From Myxococcales bacterium (GTDB taxonomy: Bacteria > Myxococcota_A > Bradymonadia > UBA7976 > UBA1532), in contig JACKDN010000039.1 in the NCBI GenBank assembly GCA_020633465.1, positions 8,031 through 72,030 on the forward strand: a stretch of DNA of 64,000 nucleotides. The letters are read 5' to 3'. The notes beneath the pieces were generated by a model, which worked only from the letters and a program-made list of their open reading frames with translations, was not told the origin of the DNA and did no database searches. Positions 25,542-34,310 of this stretch are shown in pieces (position 1 is the first letter of the stretch; each line of letters opens with the position of its first letter). The translations under genes and the position numbers were made by a program.

Positions 25542-27512
25542 ATGGGCGTGTCGGACGAGCCAACCCGAGGCCGTGGCCTCGCCTGGCCGGGTTGCCTGCT
25601 GCTGGGATGGAGCCTGATCGCCGCGGTGAACGCGGTGATGATGAGCCTCGGCCTGCGCGGCAGCGCGCCCGGCGCGGCCCGCCCGAAGCTGACCACCCTG
25701 TCGATGATGCACGTCCACGCCATCGGGCAGTGCCTCGCCGTCGGCGTCGGGGCCGCGCTGCTCGCGGCCGGCTGGTCGCGGCTGGGGCTGCGCCGCCGAT
25801 GGGGCGTGCCGGCGATCCTGCTCGGGGCCTCGCTGATCGGCTACCCCCTCCTCCGCGGTGACCTCGTCGGCCCGGCCAGCCGCCTGGCCAGCGACGCGCT
25901 GCCCGCCAACCTGTGGACCGTCGCCCTGGTGGTGCCGCTGGCCTGCTCGGTGCCGGTGGCCGCCTGGATCGCGGCGCGAATGCGCGGGTGGCTGCGGCTC
26001 GTGCCGCTGCTGGGCGCCGTCGCGGTGGCCGCGGCCAACCACCTGATCCTGCCCCAGGACTACGCCGGGGCGCACCTGCTGCTGGCGACGGCCGCCGCCT
26101 GCGTCGCCGCCGGCGCGCTGCGGGATCTGCGCCCGCCGGTCCGGGGCCGCGCCGCCCTGGCCGCCTTCGGCGTCGCCGCGGTCTGGGGCGCCTTCGCGGT
26201 CATCGTGCCCCCGGCCAACGCCGTGCGGCTGGCGCTCAGCCGCCACGACGGCGCCGCGCTGGCCCCCTTCCTCACCCGCGATCGCGGCCCGATGGACGCC
26301 TCGGCGGCGCGGCGCGACGATCCCTGGTTCCGGCCGAGGGCCGAAGCGCAGCCCGTGCCCCCCAGCCCCCGACTGCTGCCGCCCGACGCGGTGGTGCTGC
26401 TGATCGGCGTCGACTCGCTGCGCGCCGATCTGCTGGCCGACGACGCGCGCGCGAAGCAGCTGCCCCAGCTTCGACGCCTGCGCGACGGCGGCCTGTGGTT
26501 CCGCGACGTGCGCGCGCCCGGCTCGCAGACGGTCTACACCTGGGCCCAGGTGATGGCGGGCACCTACTTCTCGCAGCAGTACTGGACGAACAAGAAGGCG
26601 CGCGGCCGCCTGTGGCTGTGGCCGCACGAGGACCAGACGGTCCGCTTCCCGACGCTGCTGGCCGAGGGCGGCGTGCCGACGGTGAACGTCACGCCGGCGC
26701 CCTGGCTGATCAACGCCTACGGCATCGTGCGGGGCTTCACCGAGGAGCGCTACGTGAAGCCCTCGCAGCCCCGCGAGATGTACACCTGGGGCAACGAGCT
26801 GACCGACGACATCATCGAGCGCCTGAAGGCGCACCGCGACGGGCCGCTGTTCCTGTTCGTGCACTACCTCGACGCGCACGCGCCCTACGACCGCGGCACG
26901 AAGAAGGGCGCGCCCTTCGACCGCTACGTCGCCGAGCTGGCCCTGGTCGATCGCGATCTGGGGCGCATCCGGGCCGCGCTCGACGAGACCGGGCTGGCGA
27001 AGCGGACGTGGATGATCGTCACGTCGGACCACGGCCAGGCCTTCGGCGAGCACGACACGACGACGCACGCGAAGACGCTGTACGACGAGCTCTTGAAGGT
27101 GCCGCTGCTGGTGCACGGCCCGGGGCTCTCGCCGCGGGTGATCGACGATCGCGTGACGCTGATGGATCTGGGGCCCACGCTGCTCGACCTGTTCCAGCAG
27201 CCGACGCCGCCGCACTTCATGGGGCAGAGCCTGGTGCCGCTGATCGCCGGCGGCGCGGCGAACCTGACCCGCCCGGTGGTGGCCGAGGGCCGCCTGAAGC
27301 AGGCCATGGTGTTCCCCGACGGCTACAAGGTCATCCGCGATCAGCGCAACGGCAGCGTCGAGCTGTACGATCTGCGCAAGGATCCCGACGAGCTGGTGAA
27401 CCTCGCCGACGCCGAGCCCGAGCTGCTCGAGGAGCGGCTGGGCGATCTGCACGGCTTCTTCGAGGTGCACAAGATCCGGCGCCCCGGCTACACCATCCCC
27501 TATCGGCGGTAG
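25542..27512 (+). CDS. Membrane-anchored sulfatase/phosphoethanolamine-transferase-fold enzyme
   Basis: A 656-residue protein with about six N-terminal membrane helices (residues 15-230) and a periplasmic alkaline-phosphatase/sulfatase-fold domain from about 280. Metal-site motifs are visible: GVDSLRAD (Asp291) and TSDHGQAFGEHD with a downstream TTH. The nucleophile position reads APGSQTVYTWAQVMAGTY. There is no CxPxR sulfatase signature, so it is not a formylglycine sulfatase; Ser328 or Thr330 would be the nucleophile, as in phosphoethanolamine and lipoteichoic-acid-type transferases. The C terminus has the common ELYDLRKDPDELVNLAD. It probably modifies an envelope glycan or lipid. GGAGGG precedes ATG 25542. 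Confidence 0.8.
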   Translation: MGVSDEPTRGRGLAWPGCLLLGWSLIAAVNAVMMSLGLRGSAPGAARPKLTTLSMMHVHAIGQCLAVGVGAALLAAGWSRLGLRRRWGVPAILLGASLIGYPLLRGDLVGPASRLASDALPANLWTVALVVPLACSVPVAAWIAARMRGWLRLVPLLGAVAVAAANHLILPQDYAGAHLLLATAAACVAAGALRDLRPPVRGRAALAAFGVAAVWGAFAVIVPPANAVRLALSRHDGAALAPFLTRDRGPMDASAARRDDPWFRPRAEAQPVPPSPRLLPPDAVVLLIGVDSLRADLLADDARAKQLPQLRRLRDGGLWFRDVRAPGSQTVYTWAQVMAGTYFSQQYWTNKKARGRLWLWPHEDQTVRFPTLLAEGGVPTVNVTPAPWLINAYGIVRGFTEERYVKPSQPREMYTWGNELTDDIIERLKAHRDGPLFLFVHYLDAHAPYDRGTKKGAPFDRYVAELALVDRDLGRIRAALDETGLAKRTWMIVTSDHGQAFGEHDTTTHAKTLYDELLKVPLLVHGPGLSPRVIDDRVTLMDLGPTLLDLFQQPTPPHFMGQSLVPLIAGGAANLTRPVVAEGRLKQAMVFPDGYKVIRDQRNGSVELYDLRKDPDELVNLADAEPELLEERLGDLHGFFEVHKIRRPGYTIPYRR

Positions 27513-27551
27513 ATCGCGAAGCGGCGCCGCCCCGACGTGCGAGGACGACTG

Positions 27552-28568
27552 ATGCAGCGACAGCTCGTGCGGCCTTGGATGCTCGCCCTGACGCTGTGCG
27601 CGGTGGTCGCGTGCGACGACGGCGGCGCGGACGCGTCGGCGGGCGACGGCGCGCTGGCCGACGCGACGACGTCCGACGCGGGCGGCGCCGACGCGTCCGG
27701 CCCCGACGCCGGGCCGACGTGGCTGGAAGCCACCTGGCCGCAGGACACCGCCGCCGCGCTGCCCGAGCGGCTGTCGGCGCTGGGCATCTACGCCGATCCG
27801 GCCGCCCGCACGCCGAGCGCCGCGATGTTCGCCTACGCGCCGCGCCACCCCCTGTGGTCGAACGGCGCCGACAAGCAGCGGCTGCTGTACCTGCCGCCCG
27901 GCGAGCGGGTGGTCGACTGGGTGTTCCCGGTCGGGACGCTGCTGGTCAAGACCTTCGCCTTCGAGGGCGCGGCGGTCGAGACGCGGCTGCTCTTGCGGCG
28001 CGCCGAGCGCTGGGATTACGCGGTGTACGTCTGGGACGGCGACGACGCCACGTGGCAGGGGGCGAACTGGCAGGAGCAGCCGGTCGAGGGCCGCGCGCAC
28101 ACCGTGCCCGGCCGCCTCGACTGCCGCACCTGCCACGAGTCGGCGGCCAGCCCGGTGCTGGGCATCCAGCCCTGGCAGCTCGACCTGGCCTACGACTGGG
28201 CGCCGCGGCTCGAGGGCGAGCCCCTGCCCGTCGAGGGCCGCACCCCCGAAGAGACCGCCGTGCTGCGCTACTTCGTCGGCAACTGCATCGCCTGCCACAA
28301 CGGCGGCGACGGGCCGAACAGCGCGGTCAGCTTCCACCCCGACGTGGCGGTGCAGAACCTGGTGAACCAGGAGGCGCAGGCCGAGGGCGGCGCCGTGGGC
28401 GTCCGCGTGGTGCCCGGCGATCCCGAGGCCAGCGTGCTGTTCACGTCGGTCGTCCTGGCGCGCCAGCCCGCCTACCGGGGCGACTTCAAACCCATGCCGC
28501 CGCTCGGCATCCAGGTCGTCGACCCCGACGTCGAGGCCCTGCTGCGCGACTGGATCGAGTCCCTATGA
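27552..28568 (+). CDS. TIGR03806-like diheme lipoprotein
   Basis: A 338-residue lipoprotein (VVAC, Cys21) with an Asp/Ala linker. The segment LSALGIYADPAARTPSAAMF then YAPRHPLWSNGADKQRLLYLP matches the TIGR03806 pattern. Two CXXCH haem-binding sites are present: CRTCH (C191, C194, H195) and CIACH (C245, C248, H249). It is likely an electron-accepting cytochrome-like protein at the cell surface or in the periplasm. ATG 27552 has GAGG about 8 nt upstream; GTG 27537 is a weaker alternative. Its stop overlaps the next ATG (ATGA). In related proteins the TIGR03806 region is often found with a PQQ-type sugar dehydrogenase domain, and here the next gene supplies it. Confidence 0.8.
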   Translation: MQRQLVRPWMLALTLCAVVACDDGGADASAGDGALADATTSDAGGADASGPDAGPTWLEATWPQDTAAALPERLSALGIYADPAARTPSAAMFAYAPRHPLWSNGADKQRLLYLPPGERVVDWVFPVGTLLVKTFAFEGAAVETRLLLRRAERWDYAVYVWDGDDATWQGANWQEQPVEGRAHTVPGRLDCRTCHESAASPVLGIQPWQLDLAYDWAPRLEGEPLPVEGRTPEETAVLRYFVGNCIACHNGGDGPNSAVSFHPDVAVQNLVNQEAQAEGGAVGVRVVPGDPEASVLFTSVVLARQPAYRGDFKPMPPLGIQVVDPDVEALLRDWIESL

Positions 28569-29935
28569 AGTACGCCTACGTCCTGCCCATCGCCCTGCTG
28601 GCCGGCGCCTGCGACGACGGCGCCGCGGATCCGAGCGAGGCCCTCGACGGCGCCGTGACGACGGACGCCGCGGCGCTGACGGACGCCGGCTGCCCCGAGG
28701 GCATGGTGCCGCACCCGGTGGCCGACGCGGCCCCGCCGGCGGGGGACGCCGCGCCGCCCGCCGCGGACGCGCAGGCACCCGCCGACGCCGGCGCCGTCGC
28801 CTGCGACATCCCGCTGCGCCTGCGCTTCGAGCCGCTGCAGCACGACGCGACGCTCAGCCGCGCCACGTCGATCGCGTTCATCCCGTCGATGCCGGGGCAC
28901 TTCTTCGTCACGGACCGCGACGGCGGCTTCGCGTACATGCAGCTCGAGGGCGAGCGCGCGCGCGTGTTGCAGCAGACCGCCGTGCCCGACGTGTGGGTCA
29001 ACGGCGCCGCTGGCCTGCTGGGCGTGGCGGTCGACCCGCTGTTCGCCAACAACCGCTACTTCTACCTGGCGGTGTCGGTGTCCAACGAGCGCAACGTGAT
29101 CCGGCGCTACACGCTGGAAGACACGGCCGAGGCGACGCTGGCCAGCGAGGTGTCGATCCTCGAGGCCTTCGGCCCGCGCGCGCCCCGCTGGCACAACATC
29201 GCGTCGATCGGCTTCGAGGACGACGACGTGATGTGGGCGCTGATCGGCGAGAAGGGGCTGTTCGAGCCCGCGCAGGACGCCGCCGACGTGCTGGGCAAGC
29301 TGGTGCGGTTCGTGCCGTCGCGCGTGCCGGGCGAGGGCGGCTACGTGCCCGCGCCCGGCAACCCCGATCTGGGCGAGGGGTCGAACCCCGCCGTCTACGC
29401 GACCGGCCTGCGGTCGCCCTGGCGCGGCATCCACCACGAGGGCAAGTGGTACTTCGGCGACGTGGGCTTCAACGACTTCGAAGAGGTCAACGTGGTGTCC
29501 GAGCCGGGCCAGAACTTCGGCTGGCCGCTGGCCGAGGGGCCTTGCCAGGAGGCCTGCGACGGCCTGACCGACCCCTGGTTCTTCTACGGCCGCAGCAACA
29601 GTCACCCCTTCGTGGCCGAGGATCTCGACGCGGTGCCCACCAGCGAGCGCTCGGTCTTCGTCGGCTGGATCTACCAGCCCGTCGCCGAGGATCCCTATCA
29701 GGGGCGCTGGAACGACGTGATGACCTTCGGCGACACCATCGTGGGCTTCATCCGCGCGCGGAACATCCACGGCGACGGCCCCGACTGGGCCGTCGGCCAC
29801 CTGCCCTGGATCACCGGCTGGGCCCAGGCCCCCGACGGCTACGTCTACGTCACCGCGATGGGCACCTGGCCCCCCGCCGACGAGGGCGAAGCCGAGCAGC
29901 CCTCCCACATCCTGCGCGCCGTCCTCGCCGACTGA
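28565..29935 (+). CDS. PQQ-dependent sugar dehydrogenase-like lipoprotein
   Basis: A 456-residue lipoprotein (LAGAC, Cys16) with a Pro/Ala/Asp stalk to about residue 80 and then a six-bladed propeller of the soluble glucose dehydrogenase/Hhip type. Seen: RATSIAFIPSMPGHFFVTDR, GLLGVAVDPLFANNRYFYL, YATGLRSPWRGIHHEGKWYFGDVGF and GQNFGWPLAEGPC. The family oxidises aldose sugars with PQQ. The upstream, translationally coupled diheme protein is a natural electron acceptor, so together they could form a two-gene periplasmic sugar-oxidation module. Whether PQQ-binding residues are all present cannot be checked by eye. Confidence 0.8.
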   Translation: MKYAYVLPIALLAGACDDGAADPSEALDGAVTTDAAALTDAGCPEGMVPHPVADAAPPAGDAAPPAADAQAPADAGAVACDIPLRLRFEPLQHDATLSRATSIAFIPSMPGHFFVTDRDGGFAYMQLEGERARVLQQTAVPDVWVNGAAGLLGVAVDPLFANNRYFYLAVSVSNERNVIRRYTLEDTAEATLASEVSILEAFGPRAPRWHNIASIGFEDDDVMWALIGEKGLFEPAQDAADVLGKLVRFVPSRVPGEGGYVPAPGNPDLGEGSNPAVYATGLRSPWRGIHHEGKWYFGDVGFNDFEEVNVVSEPGQNFGWPLAEGPCQEACDGLTDPWFFYGRSNSHPFVAEDLDAVPTSERSVFVGWIYQPVAEDPYQGRWNDVMTFGDTIVGFIRARNIHGDGPDWAVGHLPWITGWAQAPDGYVYVTAMGTWPPADEGEAEQPSHILRAVLAD

Positions 29936-29947
29936 CCCCCCGATCCT

Positions 29948-30008
29948 CCGGGGTCGTGCCACACTATCGAACGAACCAGCCCACTTCTTTCACTTTTTGC
30001 CCGACCCC
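29948..30008. repeat. Short intergenic repeat, copy 1
   Basis: About 61 bp between convergent genes. It starts CCGGGGTCGTGCCAC, passes through an AT-richer centre containing AACGAACC, then CCACTTCTTTCACTTTTTG, and ends with CCCGACCCC, an imperfect inverse of the start. A related copy at 61457-61510 has the same order of elements (CCGGGGTCAGGCAC, AACAAACC, CCACTTTTCCACTTTTT). This copy covers the last codons of the Nudix-DUF952 gene. I associate GGGGTC-plus-GGCAC motifs with small REP-like elements in deltaproteobacteria; no RAYT transposase is in the window. Confidence 0.6.
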
Positions 30009-30772
30009 ACCGCCCGCTCGCCCACCACCGCCTCGGCCGTCAGCGCGCCGTACAGGTGGGGGAAGCGCCGGCCGCCCCGGCTGATCTCCCAGCGCAGCGC
30101 CCCCGCGGGCAGCCGCTTCGGATCGATCGTCAGCACCCGCAGCCCCCGCTCGCCGGCGAAGTGCTTCGCCAGCGTGCCCTCGACCTGGTCGCCCGCCGAC
30201 AGGTGCACGAAGCCGTCGCGCAGATCGTCCGCCGAGGCCGTGTAGCGCGCGCCGTCCCACTCGCCCGGCCGCACGATCTTGTAGATCGGCGCCGCCGCGT
30301 CGACGATCTCGGCCAGCCGGTCGAGGAAGGCGGCCTGCGCGGCGTTGATCTTGGCCCGCGCGGTGGGCAGGTCGAAGAAGCCGCCGCGGTCGACCTCGGG
30401 GAACGCCTGCGTCTCGCCCGACTTCGGCGGCCACTCCATCTCGAAGGTGCCCGACTTCAGCGCGACGCCGGCCGGCCAGTCCCCCTCGCCGGCGAACGCG
30501 TGCACCACCTTGCCGCCCTTCTGCCGCACGTCGCCCAGCGGCGTCAGCGCGCCGACACCGCAGGCCTCGACCGTCTGCCCGGTCTCCTCGGCGAACTCCC
30601 GCCGCGCCGTCGCCTCGAGCGCCTCGTCGCCGTCGGGCTCGCCCTTGGGCAGCGTCCACGCGCCGGCGTCCTTGCGCACGAAGAAGGGGCCGCCGGGGTG
30701 CACGAGGAAGATCTCGAGCTCGCCGTCCACCCGTCGATACAGCAGCACGCCCGCCGACTCTCGCCCCGCCAT
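29990..30772 (-). CDS. Nudix hydrolase fused to a DUF952 domain
   Basis: A 260-residue cytoplasmic protein. The Nudix box is exact (G44x5E50x7R58-E59-x2-E62-E63-x-G65), so the N-terminal domain should hydrolyse a nucleoside diphosphate linked to another group. The N-terminal region AGVLLYRRVDGELEIFLVHPGGPFF resembles the DR1025/NTP pyrophosphohydrolase subgroup. Residues about 163-250 match DUF952: IYKIVRPGEWDGARYTASADD, DGFVHLSAGDQV, LTIDPKRLP, and FPHLYGAL near the end. Two domains usually found on separate chains are joined here. GGAGG 6 nt before ATG 30772 supports the start. It is divergent from the TonB-dependent receptor gene. Substrate unknown. Confidence 0.85.
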   Translation of the reverse strand: MAGRESAGVLLYRRVDGELEIFLVHPGGPFFVRKDAGAWTLPKGEPDGDEALEATARREFAEETGQTVEACGVGALTPLGDVRQKGGKVVHAFAGEGDWPAGVALKSGTFEMEWPPKSGETQAFPEVDRGGFFDLPTARAKINAAQAAFLDRLAEIVDAAAPIYKIVRPGEWDGARYTASADDLRDGFVHLSAGDQVEGTLAKHFAGERGLRVLTIDPKRLPAGALRWEISRGGRRFPHLYGALTAEAVVGERAVGSGKK

Positions 30773-30873
30773 CGCGACCTCCTTGCGCCGACCCCCGTTG
30801 ACCCTATACCCAATCGGCGCGACGCGAGGGCAGCTGGAACATCAAGAGCGTGGTGACCCGCACCGGAGGAACG

Positions 30874-33483
30874 ATGCGCTGGTGGTTCATCCTGGTCGCG
30901 GCGGCGCTCGGCGCGCCGGCCGCGGCCCAGACCGGCGGTGCGGGCGAAGCCGACGCCCCGCCGGGGGGCGACGAAGCCGCGGCCGCCGAGGGCGAGCCGC
31001 CCGCCGAGGGCGAGGCCGCCCCCCAGATCACCCCACCCGAGCTGGTCGAGTTCGTCGAGGCCGACTACCCGGCCGAGGCGCGCGCGCAGCGCCTCACCGG
31101 CTCGGTGCTGCTGATGATCACCATCGAGGCCGACGGATCCGTGTCCGCGGCCGAGGTGACCGAGCCGGCGGGCGACGGCTTCGACGAAGCGGCCCTGGCC
31201 GCCGTGAAGCAGTTCCGCTTCACCCCGGCGAAGGTGGACGGCGAGCCCACCGCCGTGCAGGTGGCCTATCGCTACAACTTCACCCTCGCCGAGGAGGTGG
31301 TCGAGACGCCCGCGGCGCCGACCGAGGTGCCCACCGGCCGGCTCGTCGGCCGCATCCTCGAGCGCGGCACCCGCAAGCCCCTGCCCGGCCTGCAGGTGAA
31401 GCTCGAGGGCACCGAGCTCGAGGCCTTCACCGACGCCGAGGGCCGCTTCCGCTTCGAGCAGGTGCCCGCCGGCGAGGTCATCATCACGATGCGCGACCGC
31501 GTCTACGCGTCCATCGACGACGCCGAGACCATCGAGGACGGCAAGGAGACCGACGTCTCGTACTACGTCGAGCCCCAGGGCTTCTCGGACACCCTCGTCG
31601 TCGTCGGCAAGCGCCCCAAGAAGGAGGTCGTCCGCCGCACGGTCACCGTCGAGGAGATCCGCACCATCCCCGGCACCAGCGGCGACGCCCTGGCCGTCGT
31701 GCAGAACCTGCCCGGCTCCGCCCGCACCGCCTTCGGCCAGACCGACATCATCCTGCGCGGCGGCGGCCGCAGTCAGGCCTTCCTGAACACCCAGCCCATC
31801 CCGCTGGCCTTCCACTTCGGTGGCCTGCGCAGCACCGTCGCCAGCGCCCTCATCGAGAGCCTGGACGTCTACCCCGGCAACTACGGCGTCGAGTTCGGCC
31901 GCGGCAACGGCGGCATCGTCGACATCCGCCTGCGTCGCCCCAAGGACGACGGCATCCACGGCTACGTCGAGGCCGACGTCTTCGACGCCGGCGCGCTGGT
32001 CGAGGGGCCGCTGGGCGAGGGCGGCGCGCTGGCCGTCGCGGTGCGCCGCAGCTACATCGACGCCCTGCTGCCGGTCTTCGCGCCCGACGACGTGCTCGAC
32101 AACATCACCAGCGCGCCGCGCTACTACGACGCCCAGATCCTCTACGACCTGAAGCGCGACCGCCACCGCCTGAAGCTGCTGGTGTACGGCTCGAGCGACA
32201 CCTTCGAGTCGTTCGTCGACGAGCCGCCCGAGAACAACCCGTTCATCCGCGGCGAGGGCGAGCTGAGCCTCGAGTGGGCCGGCGTGCAGATCGAGCACGG
32301 CTACCGCTTCTCGGACACCGTGCAGAACACGGCGAACGTCGCCTACCTGATCTCGAACAACCGCGCCGCCATCGGCCCCGCGTTCGACCTGAACTTCCTG
32401 TTTCAGGGCTTCAGCGTCCGCGACGCCGTCGACGTCGAGCTGGCCGAGGACTACAAGCTGCGCGCCGGCCTCGACGTCGAGCTGCTGTGGGCCGACATCG
32501 ACGCCTTCGGCGCGGGCGGCCCCCCCAAGGAGGGCGAGCCCGGCGTCGAGCTGGGCGCCGCCGATCTGCGCAAGACCGTCACCACAGAGTTCTGGGCCAC
32601 CCCCGCCCTGTGGGTCGAGGGCCTGCTGACCTTCGGCCCCGTCCTGGTGGTGCCCGGCTTCCGCGGCGAGTACTTCTCGTCCACCGGCGACTTCGCGCCC
32701 CAGCCGCGCCTGACCAGCCGCTGGACGATGACGCCCGGCACGGTGCTCAAGGGCGGCGTCGGCCTCTTCGCCGAGCCGCCCGAGATCGACGAGCTGAACC
32801 CGGAGTTGGGCAACCCCGACTTGGCCATCGAGACCAGCATCCAGTACTCGCTGGGCATCGAGCAGCGCCTCAGCGAGGCGATGAGCATCGACGTGGTCGG
32901 CTTCTTCAAGTCGCTCGACGAGCTCATCACCCGCGTCGATGACCCCGAGGTGCTGTTCGCCAACCAGGGCGAGGGCCGCGCCTACGGCGTCGAGGTGCTG
33001 TTTCGCCACGACTTGACCGATCGCCTCTACGGCTGGGTGGCCTACACCTTCCAGATCAGCGAGCGGCGGGACGCGCCGGGCGAGGACTACCGCCTGTTCG
33101 ACAACGACCAGACGCACAACCTGATCGTCATCGGCCAGTACCGCTTCACGCCGCGCCTGCACCTCGGCGGCCGCTGGCGGTACACCAGCGGCAACCCGGA
33201 GACGCCGGTCCGCGGCGCTGTCTACGACGCCGACGCCGACATCTACGTGCCGCTGTACGGCGACGTGAACTCGGGGCGCCTGCCGGCCTTCCACCAGCTC
33301 GACCTGCGCCTGGACTACTGGTGGGTGTTCGACACCTGGAAGCTGTTGACCTACCTCGAGGTGCGCAACGTCTACAACCGGGAGAACGCGCAGAGCCGCC
33401 AGTACAACTACGACTTCAGCGAGTCGCAGACGCAGTACGAGCTGCCGATCATCCCGTCCTTCGGCATCCGGGGAGAGTGGTGA
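30874..33483 (+). CDS. TonB-dependent receptor with N-terminal TonB C-terminal-like domain
   Basis: An 869-residue outer-membrane protein with a signal peptide (MRWWFILVAAALGAPAAAQ) and an acidic linker. A TonB/energy-transducer-like domain (about 50-140: VEADYPAEARAQRLTGSVLL, then DEAALAAVKQFRFTPA) is followed by a carboxypeptidase-regulatory-like domain (about 155-240: GRILERGTRKPLPGL, TDAEGRFRFEQVPAG). The plug comes next (TVEEIRTIPGTSGDALAVVQNLPG, FHFGGLRSTV), then a 22-strand-type barrel ending in an aromatic residue (RGEW). It imports an unknown ligand. GGAGG precedes ATG 30874. The next lipoprotein starts in the stop (TGATG), so it is probably a surface partner. Confidence 0.85.
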   Translation: MRWWFILVAAALGAPAAAQTGGAGEADAPPGGDEAAAAEGEPPAEGEAAPQITPPELVEFVEADYPAEARAQRLTGSVLLMITIEADGSVSAAEVTEPAGDGFDEAALAAVKQFRFTPAKVDGEPTAVQVAYRYNFTLAEEVVETPAAPTEVPTGRLVGRILERGTRKPLPGLQVKLEGTELEAFTDAEGRFRFEQVPAGEVIITMRDRVYASIDDAETIEDGKETDVSYYVEPQGFSDTLVVVGKRPKKEVVRRTVTVEEIRTIPGTSGDALAVVQNLPGSARTAFGQTDIILRGGGRSQAFLNTQPIPLAFHFGGLRSTVASALIESLDVYPGNYGVEFGRGNGGIVDIRLRRPKDDGIHGYVEADVFDAGALVEGPLGEGGALAVAVRRSYIDALLPVFAPDDVLDNITSAPRYYDAQILYDLKRDRHRLKLLVYGSSDTFESFVDEPPENNPFIRGEGELSLEWAGVQIEHGYRFSDTVQNTANVAYLISNNRAAIGPAFDLNFLFQGFSVRDAVDVELAEDYKLRAGLDVELLWADIDAFGAGGPPKEGEPGVELGAADLRKTVTTEFWATPALWVEGLLTFGPVLVVPGFRGEYFSSTGDFAPQPRLTSRWTMTPGTVLKGGVGLFAEPPEIDELNPELGNPDLAIETSIQYSLGIEQRLSEAMSIDVVGFFKSLDELITRVDDPEVLFANQGEGRAYGVEVLFRHDLTDRLYGWVAYTFQISERRDAPGEDYRLFDNDQTHNLIVIGQYRFTPRLHLGGRWRYTSGNPETPVRGAVYDADADIYVPLYGDVNSGRLPAFHQLDLRLDYWWVFDTWKLLTYLEVRNVYNRENAQSRQYNYDFSESQTQYELPIIPSFGIRGEW

Positions 33484-34304
33484 TGCGCCGCACGATGAAC
33501 ACCCTGCTGCCCCTGCTCGCGCTGCTGGTCCTGACCGGGTGCGGCGACGACTTCGACTCGCGCACGCTGCTGAAGGGCTACCGCGTCATCGGGGTGATCG
33601 CCGAGCCGCCCGAGGCCGGCCCGGACGATCAGGTGCAGGTCACCCTCGCCGACGTCAACACCGCCGGCGCCACCTACGCCTATCGCATCTGCCTGTTCGA
33701 CCTGGGCCCCTTCGCCGAGTACCGCTGCGTCAGCGACCAGCTCGAGTTCACGCTCGAGGGCCAGGGCAACCAGGTCACGGTCGACTACGGCCCCGACGGC
33801 TTGAACCTGCGCGCGCTGTACGAGCAGTACGGCCCCTTCCTGGGCGAGGACGGGCAGCCGCGCACCTTCGAGGACGGCTTCTCGGTGCTGCTGACCATCG
33901 AGAGCGGCCCGCCCGACGGGCGTCGCATCACCACGATCACCGATCTGCAGGTGCGCGAGACGGACACGCCGAACACCAACCCCGGCATCACCGCCTTCAC
34001 CGTCGACGGCCAGCCGGGCGCGGCGCCGGCGCAGCCCGGCGCGAAGATCGAGCTGGCGGTGACGCTGGCCGACGACGCGCTCGAGACCTACGATGACGAG
34101 TTCCGCGGCACGATCACCGAGGAGCCCGTCTTCACCTGGTACACCACCGCCGGCGAGGTCGATCCGAAGGTCACCTTCGGCGACGACCGCCGCACCACGC
34201 TCACCGTGCCGAAGGATCAGCGCGGACCGGTGCAGGTGTACGTCGCCGTGCGCGACGGCCGCGGCGGCTTCGCGACCGCGCAGGGCATGGTGACGGTGCC
34301 CTGA
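33483..34304 (+). CDS. Lipoprotein coupled to the TonB-dependent receptor
   Basis: A 273-residue lipoprotein (VLTGC, Cys20) starting GCGDDFDSRTLLKGYRVIGV. The body is rich in beta structure with Ig/PKD-like traits (PEAGPDDQVQVTLADV, FTWYTTAGEVD, QVYVAVRDGRGG), suggesting two or three Ig-like modules. It overlaps the receptor stop codon (TGATG), so both are made together. By analogy with SusCD-type and other receptor/lipoprotein pairs it could bind the receptor ligand outside the cell, but I see no specific SusD or HmuY similarity. An internal ATG at 33495 would also give a signal peptide. Confidence 0.7.
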   Translation: MRRTMNTLLPLLALLVLTGCGDDFDSRTLLKGYRVIGVIAEPPEAGPDDQVQVTLADVNTAGATYAYRICLFDLGPFAEYRCVSDQLEFTLEGQGNQVTVDYGPDGLNLRALYEQYGPFLGEDGQPRTFEDGFSVLLTIESGPPDGRRITTITDLQVRETDTPNTNPGITAFTVDGQPGAAPAQPGAKIELAVTLADDALETYDDEFRGTITEEPVFTWYTTAGEVDPKVTFGDDRRTTLTVPKDQRGPVQVYVAVRDGRGGFATAQGMVTVP

Positions 34305-34310
34305 GGCGGC

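Noticed and set aside
30773..30873. Possible divergent promoter (TTGACC then TATACCCAAT) between the Nudix and receptor genes
   Set aside because: Spacing between the two elements is wrong for a -35/-10 pair, so I do not call it.
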